Of a stretch of 64,000 nt of DNA, positions 26,602 through 36,415 are shown piece by piece. The position numbers and the translations under genes were made by a program. Within the stretch, counting starts at the first letter, position 1, and each line of letters starts with the position of its first letter. This DNA is from Alphaproteobacteria bacterium. GTDB lineage: Bacteria; Pseudomonadota; Alphaproteobacteria; Micavibrionales; Micavibrionaceae. The DNA is taken from the NCBI GenBank assembly GCA_016794145.1, contig JAEUKP010000010.1, positions 62,001-126,000 of the forward strand, in the 5' to 3' direction. The notes beneath the pieces were generated by a model that saw only the letters and a program-made list of their open reading frames with translations, was not told the DNA's origin and searched no databases.

Positions 26602-28995
26602 ATGACCCGTCAAGCGCATATACGAGTGAAAAAGCAATCCCTGATTCAAAGATACACGCCAGATTCCTGGCATGATTATTTAGATCATCGATTAACAGAT
26701 TTAAGGGCTATTGCCACGGGCGCGTTTGGGGGATTCTTGCTTCTATCTTTAGGGAGTTATCATTCCGGGGATCCTTCTCTTAATACCTCTGGTCAAGCTC
26801 AAAACATTCAGAACTGGATGGGGGAATGGGGGGCCATATCCTCTGATTTACTGATCCAGATCTTTGGAATTGGATCATTTGTTTTTGCTTTTGGCTTGAT
26901 TATTTGGGGATTCAGGTTGTGGCGTCGCGAGAATTTCGGCTCGTTGTGGATGAGATCATTGGCTATTTTGTCGTCAGCCCTTTTTTTAGGAATCGCAGGT
27001 GCCGCTATTCCTGGTGGTGGATGGACGATCCATGCAAGTTTAGGGGGGGCAGGTGGCGCTTTGGCTCTTAATACCATGACAGGGTGGATCAGCGGAGTCA
27101 TCTCTTTTTATCCCCATATTTTGATTTCGATTCTATCCGGGATTGCGGGGATTGTCTTGGCAGGAGTCGGCATTGCCTTAAGGCAAAATGAGAGGGATGC
27201 GGTTCTGGTGACTTTCTTATCAGGTGGGGCGGCAACTATTCACGGTGCAAGTTCTGTATGGGACAGGGTATCGGGACTCTTCGGACGATCCAAAGACACC
27301 TATCTTGATGAGAACGAAGATGATGCGGATGTTGATTTGAATGACGATGCTGATCAAGATGCCGAGTATGAAGAGAGCGAAGAGGAGGAATTTTCCTCTC
27401 CTTCCCAATCAGGGAAAATAGCAGTTGTTACTCAGAATAAGATTGTACAGAAAGAGAAGTCAAAGCAGGTCAAATTGAATCTGCGTCATCAGAATGATTG
27501 GGAATATCCATCCCTTGATTTTCTACAAGAAGTCCCACAGCAGGTGAAAGAAGAAAAATTAGATGAATCTGCTTTGCGCAAGAATGCAGAACTTCTCCAG
27601 AACGTCTTGAATGATTATAATGTCAGAGGAGAGATCAAGAGTATTCATCCCGGACCGGTTGTTACCCTTTATGAATTGGAGCCTGCGCCCGGAACAAAAA
27701 CATCACGTGTTGTTTCTCTTTCCGATGATATTGCACGGTCTATGTCTGCTGTGTCTGTACGGGCAGCAGTCCCCCCAGGCCGTAATGTGATTGGCATTGA
27801 ATTACCCAATAAAAAACGTCAAACTGTCTATCTCCGTGATTTGATGGAGCGTCAGGATTTTGATAAGACAACCGCCCGTTTGCCTTTGGTTTTGGGAAAA
27901 GATATAGGTGGGCATCCCATTATTGCGGATCTCGCGAAAATGCCGCATTTGTTGGTCGCCGGGACAACGGGATCGGGAAAATCAGTTGCGGTCAATACAA
28001 TGATCCTATCATTGTTATACCGCCTATCACCCCAACAATGCCGTTTTATTATGATTGATCCAAAGATGTTGGAATTATCAGTCTATGATGATATTCCCCA
28101 TTTGCTTTCACCCGTCGTTACTGAACCCGGGCGTGCGGTTGTTGCCCTGAAATGGACTGTCCAGGAAATGGAAAACAGGTATCGCAATATGTCGAAACTG
28201 GGAGTCCGCAATATCGAAGGGTATAATATGCGGATTAAAGAGGCGATCAAAAAAGGTGAAGTTTTGATGCGTAAGGTTCAGACCGGGTTTGATGCAGAAA
28301 CCGGAAAACCTGTTTATGAAGAACAACCTCTGGACCTCACAGAATTACCGTACATCGTTGTTGTTGTAGATGAATTTGCAGACCTGATGCTTGTCGCCGG
28401 TAAAGATGTTGAAAATGCGATTCAGAGGTTGGCCCAAATGGCACGCGCAGCTGGCATCCATTTGATTATGGCAACGCAAAGACCATCTGTTGACGTGATT
28501 ACAGGTGTGATCAAGGCCAATTTTCCAACCCGGATTTCTTTCCAGGTGACATCGAAGATTGATAGCCGGACGATTCTGGGGGAAGGTGGCGCTGAAACTC
28601 TCCTTGGGATGGGGGATATGCTTTATATGGCGGCTGGTGGTCGAATTACCCGTGTTCATGGGCCTTTTGTGTCCGACAAAGAAGTTGAAGAGGTTGTTAA
28701 TCATTTGAAAGCACAAGGCGAACCTTCTTATCTTGAAGACATTACAGAAGGTGATTTGTTCGCTGATGGTGATGATGGAGAAGATGGCAACGGCGGAGAC
28801 AGTGGGGATGAATTATATGATGAGGCTGTTGCGATTATTGCGCGTGAAGGGAAAGCCTCAACAAGCTTTATCCAGCGGCATTTGCAAATCGGGTATAATC
28901 GTGCGGCCCGGATCATGGAGCAAATGGAAAAAGAAGGCGTTGTCAGTCCCGCAAACAGGGTTGGGAAGCGCGAAGTTCTTGTCGGGGCACGATAA
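26602..28995 (+). CDS. ftsK: DNA translocase FtsK
   Basis: FtsK links septum formation to chromosome-dimer resolution and pumps DNA at the division site. About four N-terminal membrane segments (residues 35-200) precede an acidic linker (about 235-275, very Asp/Glu-rich). The motor domain has Walker A GTTGSGKS at residues 454-461, IMIDPKMLELSVYDDIPHL and Walker B VVVVDEFADLM. The C-terminal gamma winged helix (YDEAVAIIAREGKASTSFIQR...) reads the KOPS sequences. The 797-residue length is usual for Alphaproteobacteria. The ATG at 26602 has no clear ribosome binding site; a TTG at 26593 is in frame. Confidence 0.97.
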   Translation: MTRQAHIRVKKQSLIQRYTPDSWHDYLDHRLTDLRAIATGAFGGFLLLSLGSYHSGDPSLNTSGQAQNIQNWMGEWGAISSDLLIQIFGIGSFVFAFGLIIWGFRLWRRENFGSLWMRSLAILSSALFLGIAGAAIPGGGWTIHASLGGAGGALALNTMTGWISGVISFYPHILISILSGIAGIVLAGVGIALRQNERDAVLVTFLSGGAATIHGASSVWDRVSGLFGRSKDTYLDENEDDADVDLNDDADQDAEYEESEEEEFSSPSQSGKIAVVTQNKIVQKEKSKQVKLNLRHQNDWEYPSLDFLQEVPQQVKEEKLDESALRKNAELLQNVLNDYNVRGEIKSIHPGPVVTLYELEPAPGTKTSRVVSLSDDIARSMSAVSVRAAVPPGRNVIGIELPNKKRQTVYLRDLMERQDFDKTTARLPLVLGKDIGGHPIIADLAKMPHLLVAGTTGSGKSVAVNTMILSLLYRLSPQQCRFIMIDPKMLELSVYDDIPHLLSPVVTEPGRAVVALKWTVQEMENRYRNMSKLGVRNIEGYNMRIKEAIKKGEVLMRKVQTGFDAETGKPVYEEQPLDLTELPYIVVVVDEFADLMLVAGKDVENAIQRLAQMARAAGIHLIMATQRPSVDVITGVIKANFPTRISFQVTSKIDSRTILGEGGAETLLGMGDMLYMAAGGRITRVHGPFVSDKEVEEVVNHLKAQGEPSYLEDITEGDLFADGDDGEDGNGGDSGDELYDEAVAIIAREGKASTSFIQRHLQIGYNRAARIMEQMEKEGVVSPANRVGKREVLVGAR

Positions 28996-29189
28996 GTTGC
29001 AAAAGATATTCTGAAAAACTACACCAGATTCTGACAGATGATCTGCATCCATTTAAGAAAACAGTGCGTCAAGCTATTTCAGAAGAAGAAAAGCCAGGGT
29101 TTTTCTCCTCCTTATCTTGAGCCTATCTTGATAGAGCCTAGGTCAAATAAATAATAAAATAAGCAAGTTTTTTCATCGATTTATAAAAT

Positions 29190-29231
29190 AACCCTTGTAT
29201 CCTGCTTATGTGCTTCCAGGATACAAGGGTT
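29190..29231. terminator. Long perfect hairpin between ftsK and yceI
   Basis: AACCCTTGTATCCTG (29190-29204) is an exact inverted copy of 29217-29231, with a 12-base loop. On the minus strand, downstream of yceI, it is followed by ATTTTAT, so it can terminate that gene; it lies about 200 bases past ftsK as well. The rest of 28996-29289 holds no gene. Confidence 0.65.
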
Positions 29232-29289
29232 GGGTGAGGTAAAAATCCGGAGCTAGAACTGAGTCATTCTGTTTGAATTCTCCTATAAC

Positions 29290-29904
29290 TTATTTTGAGG
29301 CTCCATCGGTTGGCTGTGCAACAGGTAACAGGTTTGCTTCGCTTTCGATATCAATTTTGACATCATCACCGAGATTCGGAACATAAGTACTGATACCAAA
29401 TTCAGAACGTTTGATGGTTGTTGATGCTGTAAAACCAGCGGTTTTTAGTTTCATCATATTTTCCCCAATTTTGTTCAATCTTACATCAAGGGTCACCGGT
29501 TTTGTGATTCCATGGAGTGTCAAGTCACCATCAACCTTGGCCGTGTCTTTGCCAGTTAGGTGGACTTTCTTGCTGAGGAAAGTGGCTGTCGGGAATTTTG
29601 CAACATCAAAAAAATCTGCAGTTTTCAAATGTTCATCCAGTTTGACAACACCACTATTCACACCGTTCAGATCAATCGTGACTTTAACCGATGAAGCCGA
29701 TGGATTTGATTCGTCTAATGTCACTTCTCCATCAACAGACATAAATTTCCCCGAAGGCGTTGAAAACCCAAAATGATTGACATGCCAAGTAATCGCGGTA
29801 TGGCTTGGATCAAGCTTATAGGTCTCCGCTGCATCCGCCGGGAAGCTGGATAGGCCAATAATTGTCGTGATGGCAAGGGTTCTTATTAATCCGCTATATA
29901 TCAT
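29290..29904 (-). CDS. YceI-family periplasmic lipid-binding protein
   Basis: The 204-residue protein has a signal peptide ending near FPADAAE (residue 26). The YceI domain follows: YKLDPSHTAITWHVNHFGFS, SVDGEVTLDESNPSASSVKVTIDLNGVNSG, HLKTADFFDVAKFPTATF and LTLHGITKPVTLDV, which together form the lipocalin-like barrel that binds polyprenyl-type ligands in characterised members. A roughly 20-residue tail rich in Ala and Pro ends it. It is monocistronic. The physiological ligand is not known. Confidence 0.93.
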   Translation of the reverse strand: MIYSGLIRTLAITTIIGLSSFPADAAETYKLDPSHTAITWHVNHFGFSTPSGKFMSVDGEVTLDESNPSASSVKVTIDLNGVNSGVVKLDEHLKTADFFDVAKFPTATFLSKKVHLTGKDTAKVDGDLTLHGITKPVTLDVRLNKIGENMMKLKTAGFTASTTIKRSEFGISTYVPNLGDDVKIDIESEANLLPVAQPTDGASK

Positions 29905-30310
29905 TTGAGAGGTCTCCTGAGGGGGTGTGAAATTGAGTGTTTGGTATAAGATAGAGCTTTTAAAGCATGATACAAGTAGAGGAAAATGGAATTAATTTTT
30001 CATAATTTACAAATTTAATATAATTATGAAAATAAAAAGACTTGACTCTTTGTTCATATATGATTAAGAACTACTCCTGATTAAAAGCGTTTTTTAAAAG
30101 ACCAGAGTGAATTCTGTGTATAATTAGAAAGCAAATTTGCAAAAAGAGTGATATTTATGTTACAACGTTCTGGCATCGCTGCCCTTGCAGCCACCCATAA
30201 GTATTCGGTAATACACACTGTCACAGACAATAAAGGTCACACACAATAAAGTGCGTCACATAACAGAAGAGACATTCTTTCGTCACATCGGATAACCAAT
30301 TTTTCACAAC
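29905..30310 (+). other. Gene-free stretch before the M23 peptidase gene
   Basis: About 400 bases, AT-rich in the left half. A possible 30-codon frame at 30157-30249 is not supported by any recognisable feature. Its 3' part coincides with a 16-base tandem repeat: GTCACAGACAATAAAG (30220-30235) followed directly by GTCACACACAATAAAG (30236-30251), one mismatch, with another GTCACA at 30254. These may be regulator half-sites for the peptidase gene, or simple slippage. Confidence 0.45.
30220..30251 (+). repeat. 16-bp imperfect tandem repeat upstream of the M23 gene
   Basis: Two abutting copies of GTCACAnACAATAAAG differ at one base; a further GTCACA follows at 30254-30259. The start codon of the peptidase gene lies about 60 bases downstream. 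Confidence 0.8.
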
Positions 30311-31897
30311 ATGACCCCATCTTCTTCAACATCGCAATTGTTTGCCAACTCGTCAGCTTCTATGAGTTCGATTTCAAAAGACCTGCTTTTCAAGTTGTCT
30401 GGTATGCTGCATTTAAAAACAAGATATCTTTTGACGCGTGATAATCGCCTGCGTCTTCGTTATATTACAAGTGCTGTCGCCGGGGCAGCTTTAATTACAG
30501 GTCTTTATGCGGGGGGGGCTATTCAACCCCCCCAGCAGGATATTTCCGCTGTCCAGATTATTTCTGGGATAGAGCCTGCAGCCGGATTTTCTGAAACCGG
30601 ACCTATTTTATCTTATATGATGAATCGCGAGTCGCCCGCTGCACATTTATTTTCAGAGGATGTTCTGAATAATCATCGGGATAAAGAAGGACAGATTCGT
30701 CGCGACCCGAGTGTTCGTGAATCTGTCCAGCTAACCGAGCGCAGTGCTGAAAGCGAATCACCTGCTGCTGAAGAGCGTCGTATTGAAATCGGCAAAGGTG
30801 ACACTTTGGCGGGCGTTTTGAAAAATGCAGGTCTGGAAACCACCGAGGCGCAACAGATTGTTAAGCAAGTCTCGCGTTATTTCAGTATGAAGAATTTACG
30901 TCCCGGGCATGTTTTCAACGTGACCTTGGAGCCTGCTGATACGAACACCGGTTATCAATTGGCGGCCTTAACATTTGCGCCAGACCCTCTTAAAACCATT
31001 GAGTTATCTCGAAACGACAGTGGAGATATTATCTCTGAGGTGAGTGAAAAGGAAATCAAAAAACACCGTGAGGCCCGTCAGATGGTTATCAATGGGTCTG
31101 TTTACAGTTCTGCTGATCGTGCTGATTTACCGGATCGTGTGACTGCGAATGCCATTAAGCTTTTCTCTTATGCTGTCGACTTTCAACGCGATATCAAGTC
31201 CGGTGATAAGCTTGACGTATTGTATGACAGTTACAAAACCCAAGATGGGTATGTTGCCAAAACAGGTGAAATTGTTTTTGCAAGATTAAAAGTCGGCAAT
31301 CGTGAATATGCTTTATATCGGTATGAATCGAGCGGTGGTAAAGTCGATTATTACACTGCAGATGGAAAAAGAATTCGTCAATCCACAGGTTTGATGAGAA
31401 CCCCCGTCGCGTATGGTCGTGTTTCTTCAGGTTTCGGGGCCCGGGTTCATCCGGTTCTGGGATATACCAAGATGCATAAAGGGGTTGATTTTGCCTCACC
31501 TACAGGAACGCCTATTTATGCATCCGGTGATGGGACGATTGAACGTGCGGGACGCTTTAGCAGTTTTGGAAATTACGTCCGCATTCGCCATTCTTCGAAA
31601 GTTTCGACCGCTTATGCGCATATGAGTCGTTTTGGCAAAGGAATCCGCCCCGGTATGAAGGTTAAACAAGGCCAGATTATTGGATATGTCGGGACTACAG
31701 GCCGTTCAACCGGCCCACATTTGCACTATGAAGTCCTTGTTAATAATGTGCAGGTTAATCCATCATCTGTTAAATTCTCGACGGATAATTCTCTTAAAGG
31801 AAATGATCTCAATCAATTCAAAAGAAGCATCAAGGCTTTGGGGGAAGAATATACCCAGAATCTGAAACCGAGTGTTAAACTGGCCTCTGCTGAATAA
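30311..31897 (+). CDS. M23-family peptidoglycan endopeptidase
   Basis: This 528-residue envelope protein has a cytoplasmic lead, one membrane anchor near residues 54-72, then a LysM/OapA-like segment (IEIGKGDTLAGVLKNAGL near 156-173) and an OB-like middle domain. The C-terminal M23 domain carries the zinc ligands H389 and D393 in HKGVDF and H470/H472 in HLHYEV, with RVHPVLGY in between. The arrangement matches MepM (YebA), a DD-endopeptidase that cuts cross-links to let peptidoglycan grow. All catalytic residues are present, so it should be active, unlike EnvC-type activators. It stands alone. Confidence 0.92.
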   Translation: MTPSSSTSQLFANSSASMSSISKDLLFKLSGMLHLKTRYLLTRDNRLRLRYITSAVAGAALITGLYAGGAIQPPQQDISAVQIISGIEPAAGFSETGPILSYMMNRESPAAHLFSEDVLNNHRDKEGQIRRDPSVRESVQLTERSAESESPAAEERRIEIGKGDTLAGVLKNAGLETTEAQQIVKQVSRYFSMKNLRPGHVFNVTLEPADTNTGYQLAALTFAPDPLKTIELSRNDSGDIISEVSEKEIKKHREARQMVINGSVYSSADRADLPDRVTANAIKLFSYAVDFQRDIKSGDKLDVLYDSYKTQDGYVAKTGEIVFARLKVGNREYALYRYESSGGKVDYYTADGKRIRQSTGLMRTPVAYGRVSSGFGARVHPVLGYTKMHKGVDFASPTGTPIYASGDGTIERAGRFSSFGNYVRIRHSSKVSTAYAHMSRFGKGIRPGMKVKQGQIIGYVGTTGRSTGPHLHYEVLVNNVQVNPSSVKFSTDNSLKGNDLNQFKRSIKALGEEYTQNLKPSVKLASAE

Positions 31898-31918
31898 AGA
31901 GAATCCCTTAAAATCCCT

Positions 31919-32911
31919 TTATTTTGCTGCAGATGCGATTTGGGTGGGGTTGGAGCCCTTATTATCCGTATGTAACCACCAGGCTGTCCTGTTAATTGAA
32001 TAAATAGGTTTGTAATGACTGATTGAGTTCGCGTTGGTCATTCGTTTAATCTGGTTATCAAGAACCATGGGCCCTTTTTCTGTATACACAATCAGAACGG
32101 CATGTGGGATACCTTTTTCTGTATCTCTTACAATTGCGATCCGCATGGATCTGTCCGGAACGCCCAAAGCACGAAGCGATACGTATTTCGCGATTGCGAA
32201 ATCTTCGCAATCCCCTCCGTAGCGAAGGAATTCGACAGGGGTCTCCCAATAGTCTGATTTTCCCCAGTTTTTTATGTCGCCAATATAATGAACGCGGTTC
32301 ATCATATTATTGACTTCGTTTGCCATCTCGATAAGTGGCAGACCATTAAGCTGCGCAAGATTCCTACGCCATTGCTGGACAATTTTATCCGATGAGGAAT
32401 TGTTGATCTCGTTTGAAAAGCGTTCGAACATTGCAACCCATTTGGTGAAGGATGTCATATCAGTTGAGGCCCGCTCTCCTGTTCCAAATAAGGGGGGTGC
32501 AATTGAAGGCATTGTTGCAGGAGAGAGATGGGTCAGGGCAACAGAAATGGATTTCGGGATTTCCTTTAGATTCCCAGCGAAGGATTTTGTCGACATGGTT
32601 GAAACTCCGCCAAAGAGTGTCAGCAGAGCTAAGAGCATACGAAGTCCGGATTGAGCCGCCAGAGTTATCCTCAACTCCCGCCGCTTGATGAGGCCCAGAT
32701 TAAGCAGAACATGGCCGATAGGTAGATTTTCTTGTTTTTGAATCTGCAAAGCTTTTTTTAACTCGGAAGGCGATAGCTTTCCTCTTGCGACCAAGATTTC
32801 ACCGACTCGGTTGCGTTTCAAATAAGAGTTGATAAAGCTCAAAATACCTTTTTGCCCTGATGTGCTAGGTATATTTTTATTTTGATTCAGCACGTTACCC
32901 AGTCCTTCCAC
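31919..32911 (-). CDS. LapG-like transglutaminase-fold cysteine protease with an N-terminal MshE/GspE-type domain
   Basis: The C-terminal part (about residues 150-320) matches the bacterial transglutaminase-like cysteine protease family (LapG). The Cys-His-Asp triad is visible: C235 in YGGDCEDFAIAKY, H270 in GIPHAVLIV and D285 in VLDNQ. LapG cuts large adhesins in the periplasm under control of LapD and cyclic-di-GMP. Unlike plain LapG, the first 90 residues (NRVGEILVARGKLSPSELKKAL..., IGHVLLNLGLIKRREL) look like the MshE/GspE N-terminal domain, followed by a hydrophobic segment near 88-103 that may place the protease outside. GTG 32911 is the frame start; GTG 32893, with AGGA upstream, is an alternative. 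Confidence 0.75.
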   Translation of the reverse strand: MEGLGNVLNQNKNIPSTSGQKGILSFINSYLKRNRVGEILVARGKLSPSELKKALQIQKQENLPIGHVLLNLGLIKRRELRITLAAQSGLRMLLALLTLFGGVSTMSTKSFAGNLKEIPKSISVALTHLSPATMPSIAPPLFGTGERASTDMTSFTKWVAMFERFSNEINNSSSDKIVQQWRRNLAQLNGLPLIEMANEVNNMMNRVHYIGDIKNWGKSDYWETPVEFLRYGGDCEDFAIAKYVSLRALGVPDRSMRIAIVRDTEKGIPHAVLIVYTEKGPMVLDNQIKRMTNANSISHYKPIYSINRTAWWLHTDNKGSNPTQIASAAK

Positions 32912-33044
32912 TTCTCGCTGGAATCCATATCTTCTGCAAGTCTACCCCTTATTAAACACTATAAAAGTTGACAAATACTTACGATCATGCAAAAAAATTG
33001 ACGATTTCAGTCGGGTTTCTACTATTTATAATCGGGGTTTAGCA

Positions 33045-34565
33045 ATGATGAACATGACAGATGCGATTGAATTGATCGCGCAATTCGAAAAAACCCGTAT
33101 TCTTGTGATTGGTGATGTTTGTCTTGATCGTTTCATTCGTGGCGATGTGACGCGGATCTCTTCTGAAGCGCCTATTCCTGTTATGGTTTCCAGACAAGAG
33201 CACCGTATGTTGGGGCAAGCCGGCAATACACTTTCAAACCTTTCCGGTTTGGGGGTTCAGGCGGCCATTATTTCTGTTGTTGGCGATGATCTGAATGGAG
33301 AGATGATCCGTACCCTTATCCAGGATTGCGGGGCTGATGCGAGTGCTGTTATCACCAGTGCCCTAATCCCAACAACAGTTAAAACACGATATATGTCAAC
33401 GCACCAACAGGTTTTTCGTGTTGATACAGAGCCAGTGCAGGCGTACTCAACCGAGACAGAGAATCTCTTGATCGCGCAAATTAAAAAGATGATTGCGCGT
33501 TACGATGCAGTGATCTTGTCCGATTATGGATATGGCTTATTGAGCGATCGCCTAATCCGTGAGACGATTGGATTGGCTACTGAGCATTCTATCCCTGTAT
33601 TGGTTGATCCCCGTGGATCCGATTTATCAAAATATCGTGGCGCAATGGTTGCAACACCCAATAAAAAAGAATTGGCAGAGGCAACGCATGGTATGCGGGT
33701 TGATACAGATGAAACTGTAATTCTAGCGGCAAAACAATTAATCGCGACATCTGGAATTCAAAATATTGTCGCCACCAGATCACAAGATGGTATGAGCGTC
33801 ATTGACTCTGAGAGTCATTTTGTCCATCTGAGAACAACTGCACGTGAGGTTTATGACGTGTCCGGTGCGGGAGATACTGTCATCGCAACGATTGCAGCGG
33901 GACTCGCATCTGGTGCATCCCTTGTTGATGCGGCAACAATTGCAAATGTTGCGGCAGGTATTGTCGTTGGTAAGCTTGGGACTGCCCCTATTCGTCACAT
34001 TGAATTATTGGAGGCCTTAAAGTCGCCGGAGGGGATTCTTTATCCGCCTGAGGACTCGCATGCCGCCCAAATAATGGATTGGGAAGCCGCACGCGATCAG
34101 ATCGAGAAATGGAGAGCGCGTGGCCTGAAAATTGGCTTTACGAATGGATGTTTTGATATTCTACATGCGGGGCATGTCAATTACTTGAATAAAGCCCGGG
34201 CGCGATGTGATCGTCTTGTTTTGGGTCTTAATCATGATCAGTCTATCCGTATTCTGAAGGGGCCCAGTCGACCTGTGAACGATGAAATTTCGCGGGCGAC
34301 AGTTATTGGGGGCCTCAGCGCGATTGATTTGGTCGTTTTCTTTGGGGCAGAGAAAGAGGGCGAGGATAATACCGCTGGGAACTTGTTGCGGATGATTAAG
34401 CCAGATATTTATTTTAAAGGAAATGATTACACAATTGATCGATTGCCAGAGGCTCCTATTATGGCGACTTTTGGCGGGAGGGTTGAATTGATCCCATTGA
34501 CAGAGGGGCTGAGTACAACCAAGATCATTGAGAAAATGCGCAACCCATCGGAAAGCGCGGCTTAA
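33045..34565 (+). CDS. hldE: Bifunctional heptose-7-phosphate kinase / heptose-1-phosphate adenylyltransferase
   Basis: HldE makes ADP-heptose for the LPS inner core, phosphorylating heptose 7-phosphate at C1 and then adenylating heptose 1-phosphate. The N-terminal ribokinase-type domain (about 1-330) has ILVIGDVCLDRFIRGDVTRIS and the catalytic DVSGAGDTVIA. The C-terminal nucleotidyltransferase domain (from about 355) has FTNGCFDILHAGHVNYL with the HxGH motif, and GNDYTIDRLPE. Both domains are complete in 506 residues. A TATAAT box at 33027-33032 lies only 13 bases before the ATG, so the transcript may have a very short leader. An organism with this gene makes conventional LPS. Confidence 0.96.
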   Translation: MMNMTDAIELIAQFEKTRILVIGDVCLDRFIRGDVTRISSEAPIPVMVSRQEHRMLGQAGNTLSNLSGLGVQAAIISVVGDDLNGEMIRTLIQDCGADASAVITSALIPTTVKTRYMSTHQQVFRVDTEPVQAYSTETENLLIAQIKKMIARYDAVILSDYGYGLLSDRLIRETIGLATEHSIPVLVDPRGSDLSKYRGAMVATPNKKELAEATHGMRVDTDETVILAAKQLIATSGIQNIVATRSQDGMSVIDSESHFVHLRTTAREVYDVSGAGDTVIATIAAGLASGASLVDAATIANVAAGIVVGKLGTAPIRHIELLEALKSPEGILYPPEDSHAAQIMDWEAARDQIEKWRARGLKIGFTNGCFDILHAGHVNYLNKARARCDRLVLGLNHDQSIRILKGPSRPVNDEISRATVIGGLSAIDLVVFFGAEKEGEDNTAGNLLRMIKPDIYFKGNDYTIDRLPEAPIMATFGGRVELIPLTEGLSTTKIIEKMRNPSESAA

Positions 34566-34639
34566 TCAAGTGCTATTCTTTGGTTGGTTTTCCTGCTAAG
34601 ATCCTGCTTGGTCGGTTGAGAGTTTTATAAGAGGATATC

Positions 34640-35212
34640 ATGGTAATCAGGCGCTCTTTTTCCCTATCATTCATCTTAATAACTGTGTTTGCGCTCTCGG
34701 CTTGCACAACAGTTGATGATTTGCCGGATGATGCTGTCCGTAAAACGATGCTTTCAACCCAGTCAATCCCTAAAGGGTATCGGTATCAGGATAGTACACC
34801 TCTATCCTCTCCGGCTCCTTCTACCCCTTGGGTAAAGAGTGCTGTTATAAGTAATACAGATAAAATAACCTCCTCGACGGCGGCATGGCAGGGCGCCGCA
34901 TATGAATTGGTCGATCAGATGACTCTTGTTCTTCCAAAAGATGGGACAGCTTTGAATCTGATGCCAAAACGAACTGATACGCCTTATGACTCTCTCTTAA
35001 GTCCTTATTATACATCTTTAGATCATTATTTACGGCAGGTTCTGCAGCAGCAGGGCTATACTTTGACAACACTTCCCAATGCCGGAACCCAGATTGCCTA
35101 TCATATCAAAAGAAAGAAACAGGCCCCTCTGTACGAGCTGGAGTTAATGACACTCGATCCCAAAGGAAACGCAATCCATACCGAAACAGTGACAGCGGCA
35201 TTGCCAGAATAA
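34640..35212 (+). CDS. Putative lipoprotein, 190 residues
   Basis: The N terminus MVIRRSFSLSFILITVFALSAC is a lipoprotein signal with lipobox LSAC and the lipidated Cys at 22. The rest is Ser/Thr-rich without internal membrane segments, with a predicted globular part near residues 90-190 (SLDHYLRQVLQQQGYTLTT...). I do not recognise a family. GAGG-like purines precede the ATG. It lies between hldE and resB in the same direction; whether it belongs to the cytochrome c genes is unclear. Confidence 0.75.
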   Translation: MVIRRSFSLSFILITVFALSACTTVDDLPDDAVRKTMLSTQSIPKGYRYQDSTPLSSPAPSTPWVKSAVISNTDKITSSTAAWQGAAYELVDQMTLVLPKDGTALNLMPKRTDTPYDSLLSPYYTSLDHYLRQVLQQQGYTLTTLPNAGTQIAYHIKRKKQAPLYELELMTLDPKGNAIHTETVTAALPE

Positions 35213-35278
35213 GTGGATTTGTTTCTATCAGGTTTCTTTATGGTTGGAAGGCAACGTTCTTTCGTATAAAAAGACCGC

Positions 35279-36415
35279 ATGAGAAATCTTTCTAGACAAT
35301 TGAAAAAAACAGGTTTGAAACTGGCCCATCCAAAGATTCTGTTCTGGGTGTTGCCGTTTATGATTCTTGTCTTGGTTATTGGGACGGTTTCACAGAAAGA
35401 ATTCGGGATTCTGGCTGCACAAGAAGCGTATTTTTCATCCTATTTTTATACACTTGGCTTTATTCCCTTACCAGGGGGCTTAACCCTTATGATGGTTTTA
35501 GGGGTAAATCTGCTTGCTAAATTTCTGTTCAAAAGCCATTGGTCGTTTGCAAAGGCAGGGACAATCATCACTCATTTCGGTGTTCTGGTTTTAATCCTTG
35601 GAGGGGCAGTTACTTACATAACTGCCAAAGAGGGATACCTGATTGTTGCAGAAGGAGAAACATCTGATGTCGTTGAAGATTACCACGAAAGAATGCTTGT
35701 GATCAGAAACGGCGATCATATTATTTATCAAATCCCCTTCGATCATCTGCAAGATGGGTTCAAAATAAGCCCGGCTGGAACAGATTTTATTGTTACCATT
35801 ACAAAGGCTTGTTCAAATTGTGGCATTACCAGACGGCCAGTTTCCGAGCAGGATGGATGGACGAGTCCCGGGAAATTTATGCGCCTTGACCCAAAGCCAT
35901 CTGATCCTCAGGATGAAAAGAATATGGCAGGGATTGAATTTATGGTTTCTGGTGCTGGCCCCGATATGGATGGGCGATATCTGACCTTTGATAAGTTTCC
36001 TAAACCTCCGCAAATAGAGGTTCCGGTACAGAATGGATCTTCTCTTATTTATACGATTGCAGTCGAGCGCAGAAAAAGAATTTTGCCTTTTTCTATCTCC
36101 TTGAAATCGTTTAAACAGGATTTCCATCCTGGGACAGATATGGCCAGATCGTATCAGTCTAGCGTGACGGTCACCGATGGAGATGAATCCTGGCCCGCCT
36201 TGATTCAGATGAACGAGCCCTTGCGCTATCGTGGCTATACACTTTACCAATCCTCATTCGATGTGACAGGAAATAAACCATACACTGTTTTAACTGTCGT
36301 CGAAAACAAGGGGCGTATTTTTCCCTATCTTTCAACATTGATTATTGCGCTTGGATTAATCCTGCATGTGATGATACGAATTTCAGGAAAAAGAAATGGA
36401 GTTGCGAATGATTAG
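35279..36415 (+). CDS. resB: ResB/Ccs1-like cytochrome c maturation protein
   Basis: ResB with CcsA forms the System II haem transporter and cytochrome c synthase in the inner membrane. The 378-residue protein has hydrophobic segments near residues 20-40, 60-85 and 100-118, a large periplasmic domain (about 120-335) and a last segment near 345-365. The motifs AKAGTIITHFGVLVLILGG and PLRYRGYTLYQSSF are ResB-like. Two cysteines (CSNCG) occur in the periplasmic domain. It overlaps the following ccsA by 20 bases. Alphaproteobacteria usually have the Ccm (System I) pathway, so this is notable. Confidence 0.85.
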   Translation: MRNLSRQLKKTGLKLAHPKILFWVLPFMILVLVIGTVSQKEFGILAAQEAYFSSYFYTLGFIPLPGGLTLMMVLGVNLLAKFLFKSHWSFAKAGTIITHFGVLVLILGGAVTYITAKEGYLIVAEGETSDVVEDYHERMLVIRNGDHIIYQIPFDHLQDGFKISPAGTDFIVTITKACSNCGITRRPVSEQDGWTSPGKFMRLDPKPSDPQDEKNMAGIEFMVSGAGPDMDGRYLTFDKFPKPPQIEVPVQNGSSLIYTIAVERRKRILPFSISLKSFKQDFHPGTDMARSYQSSVTVTDGDESWPALIQMNEPLRYRGYTLYQSSFDVTGNKPYTVLTVVENKGRIFPYLSTLIIALGLILHVMIRISGKRNGVAND

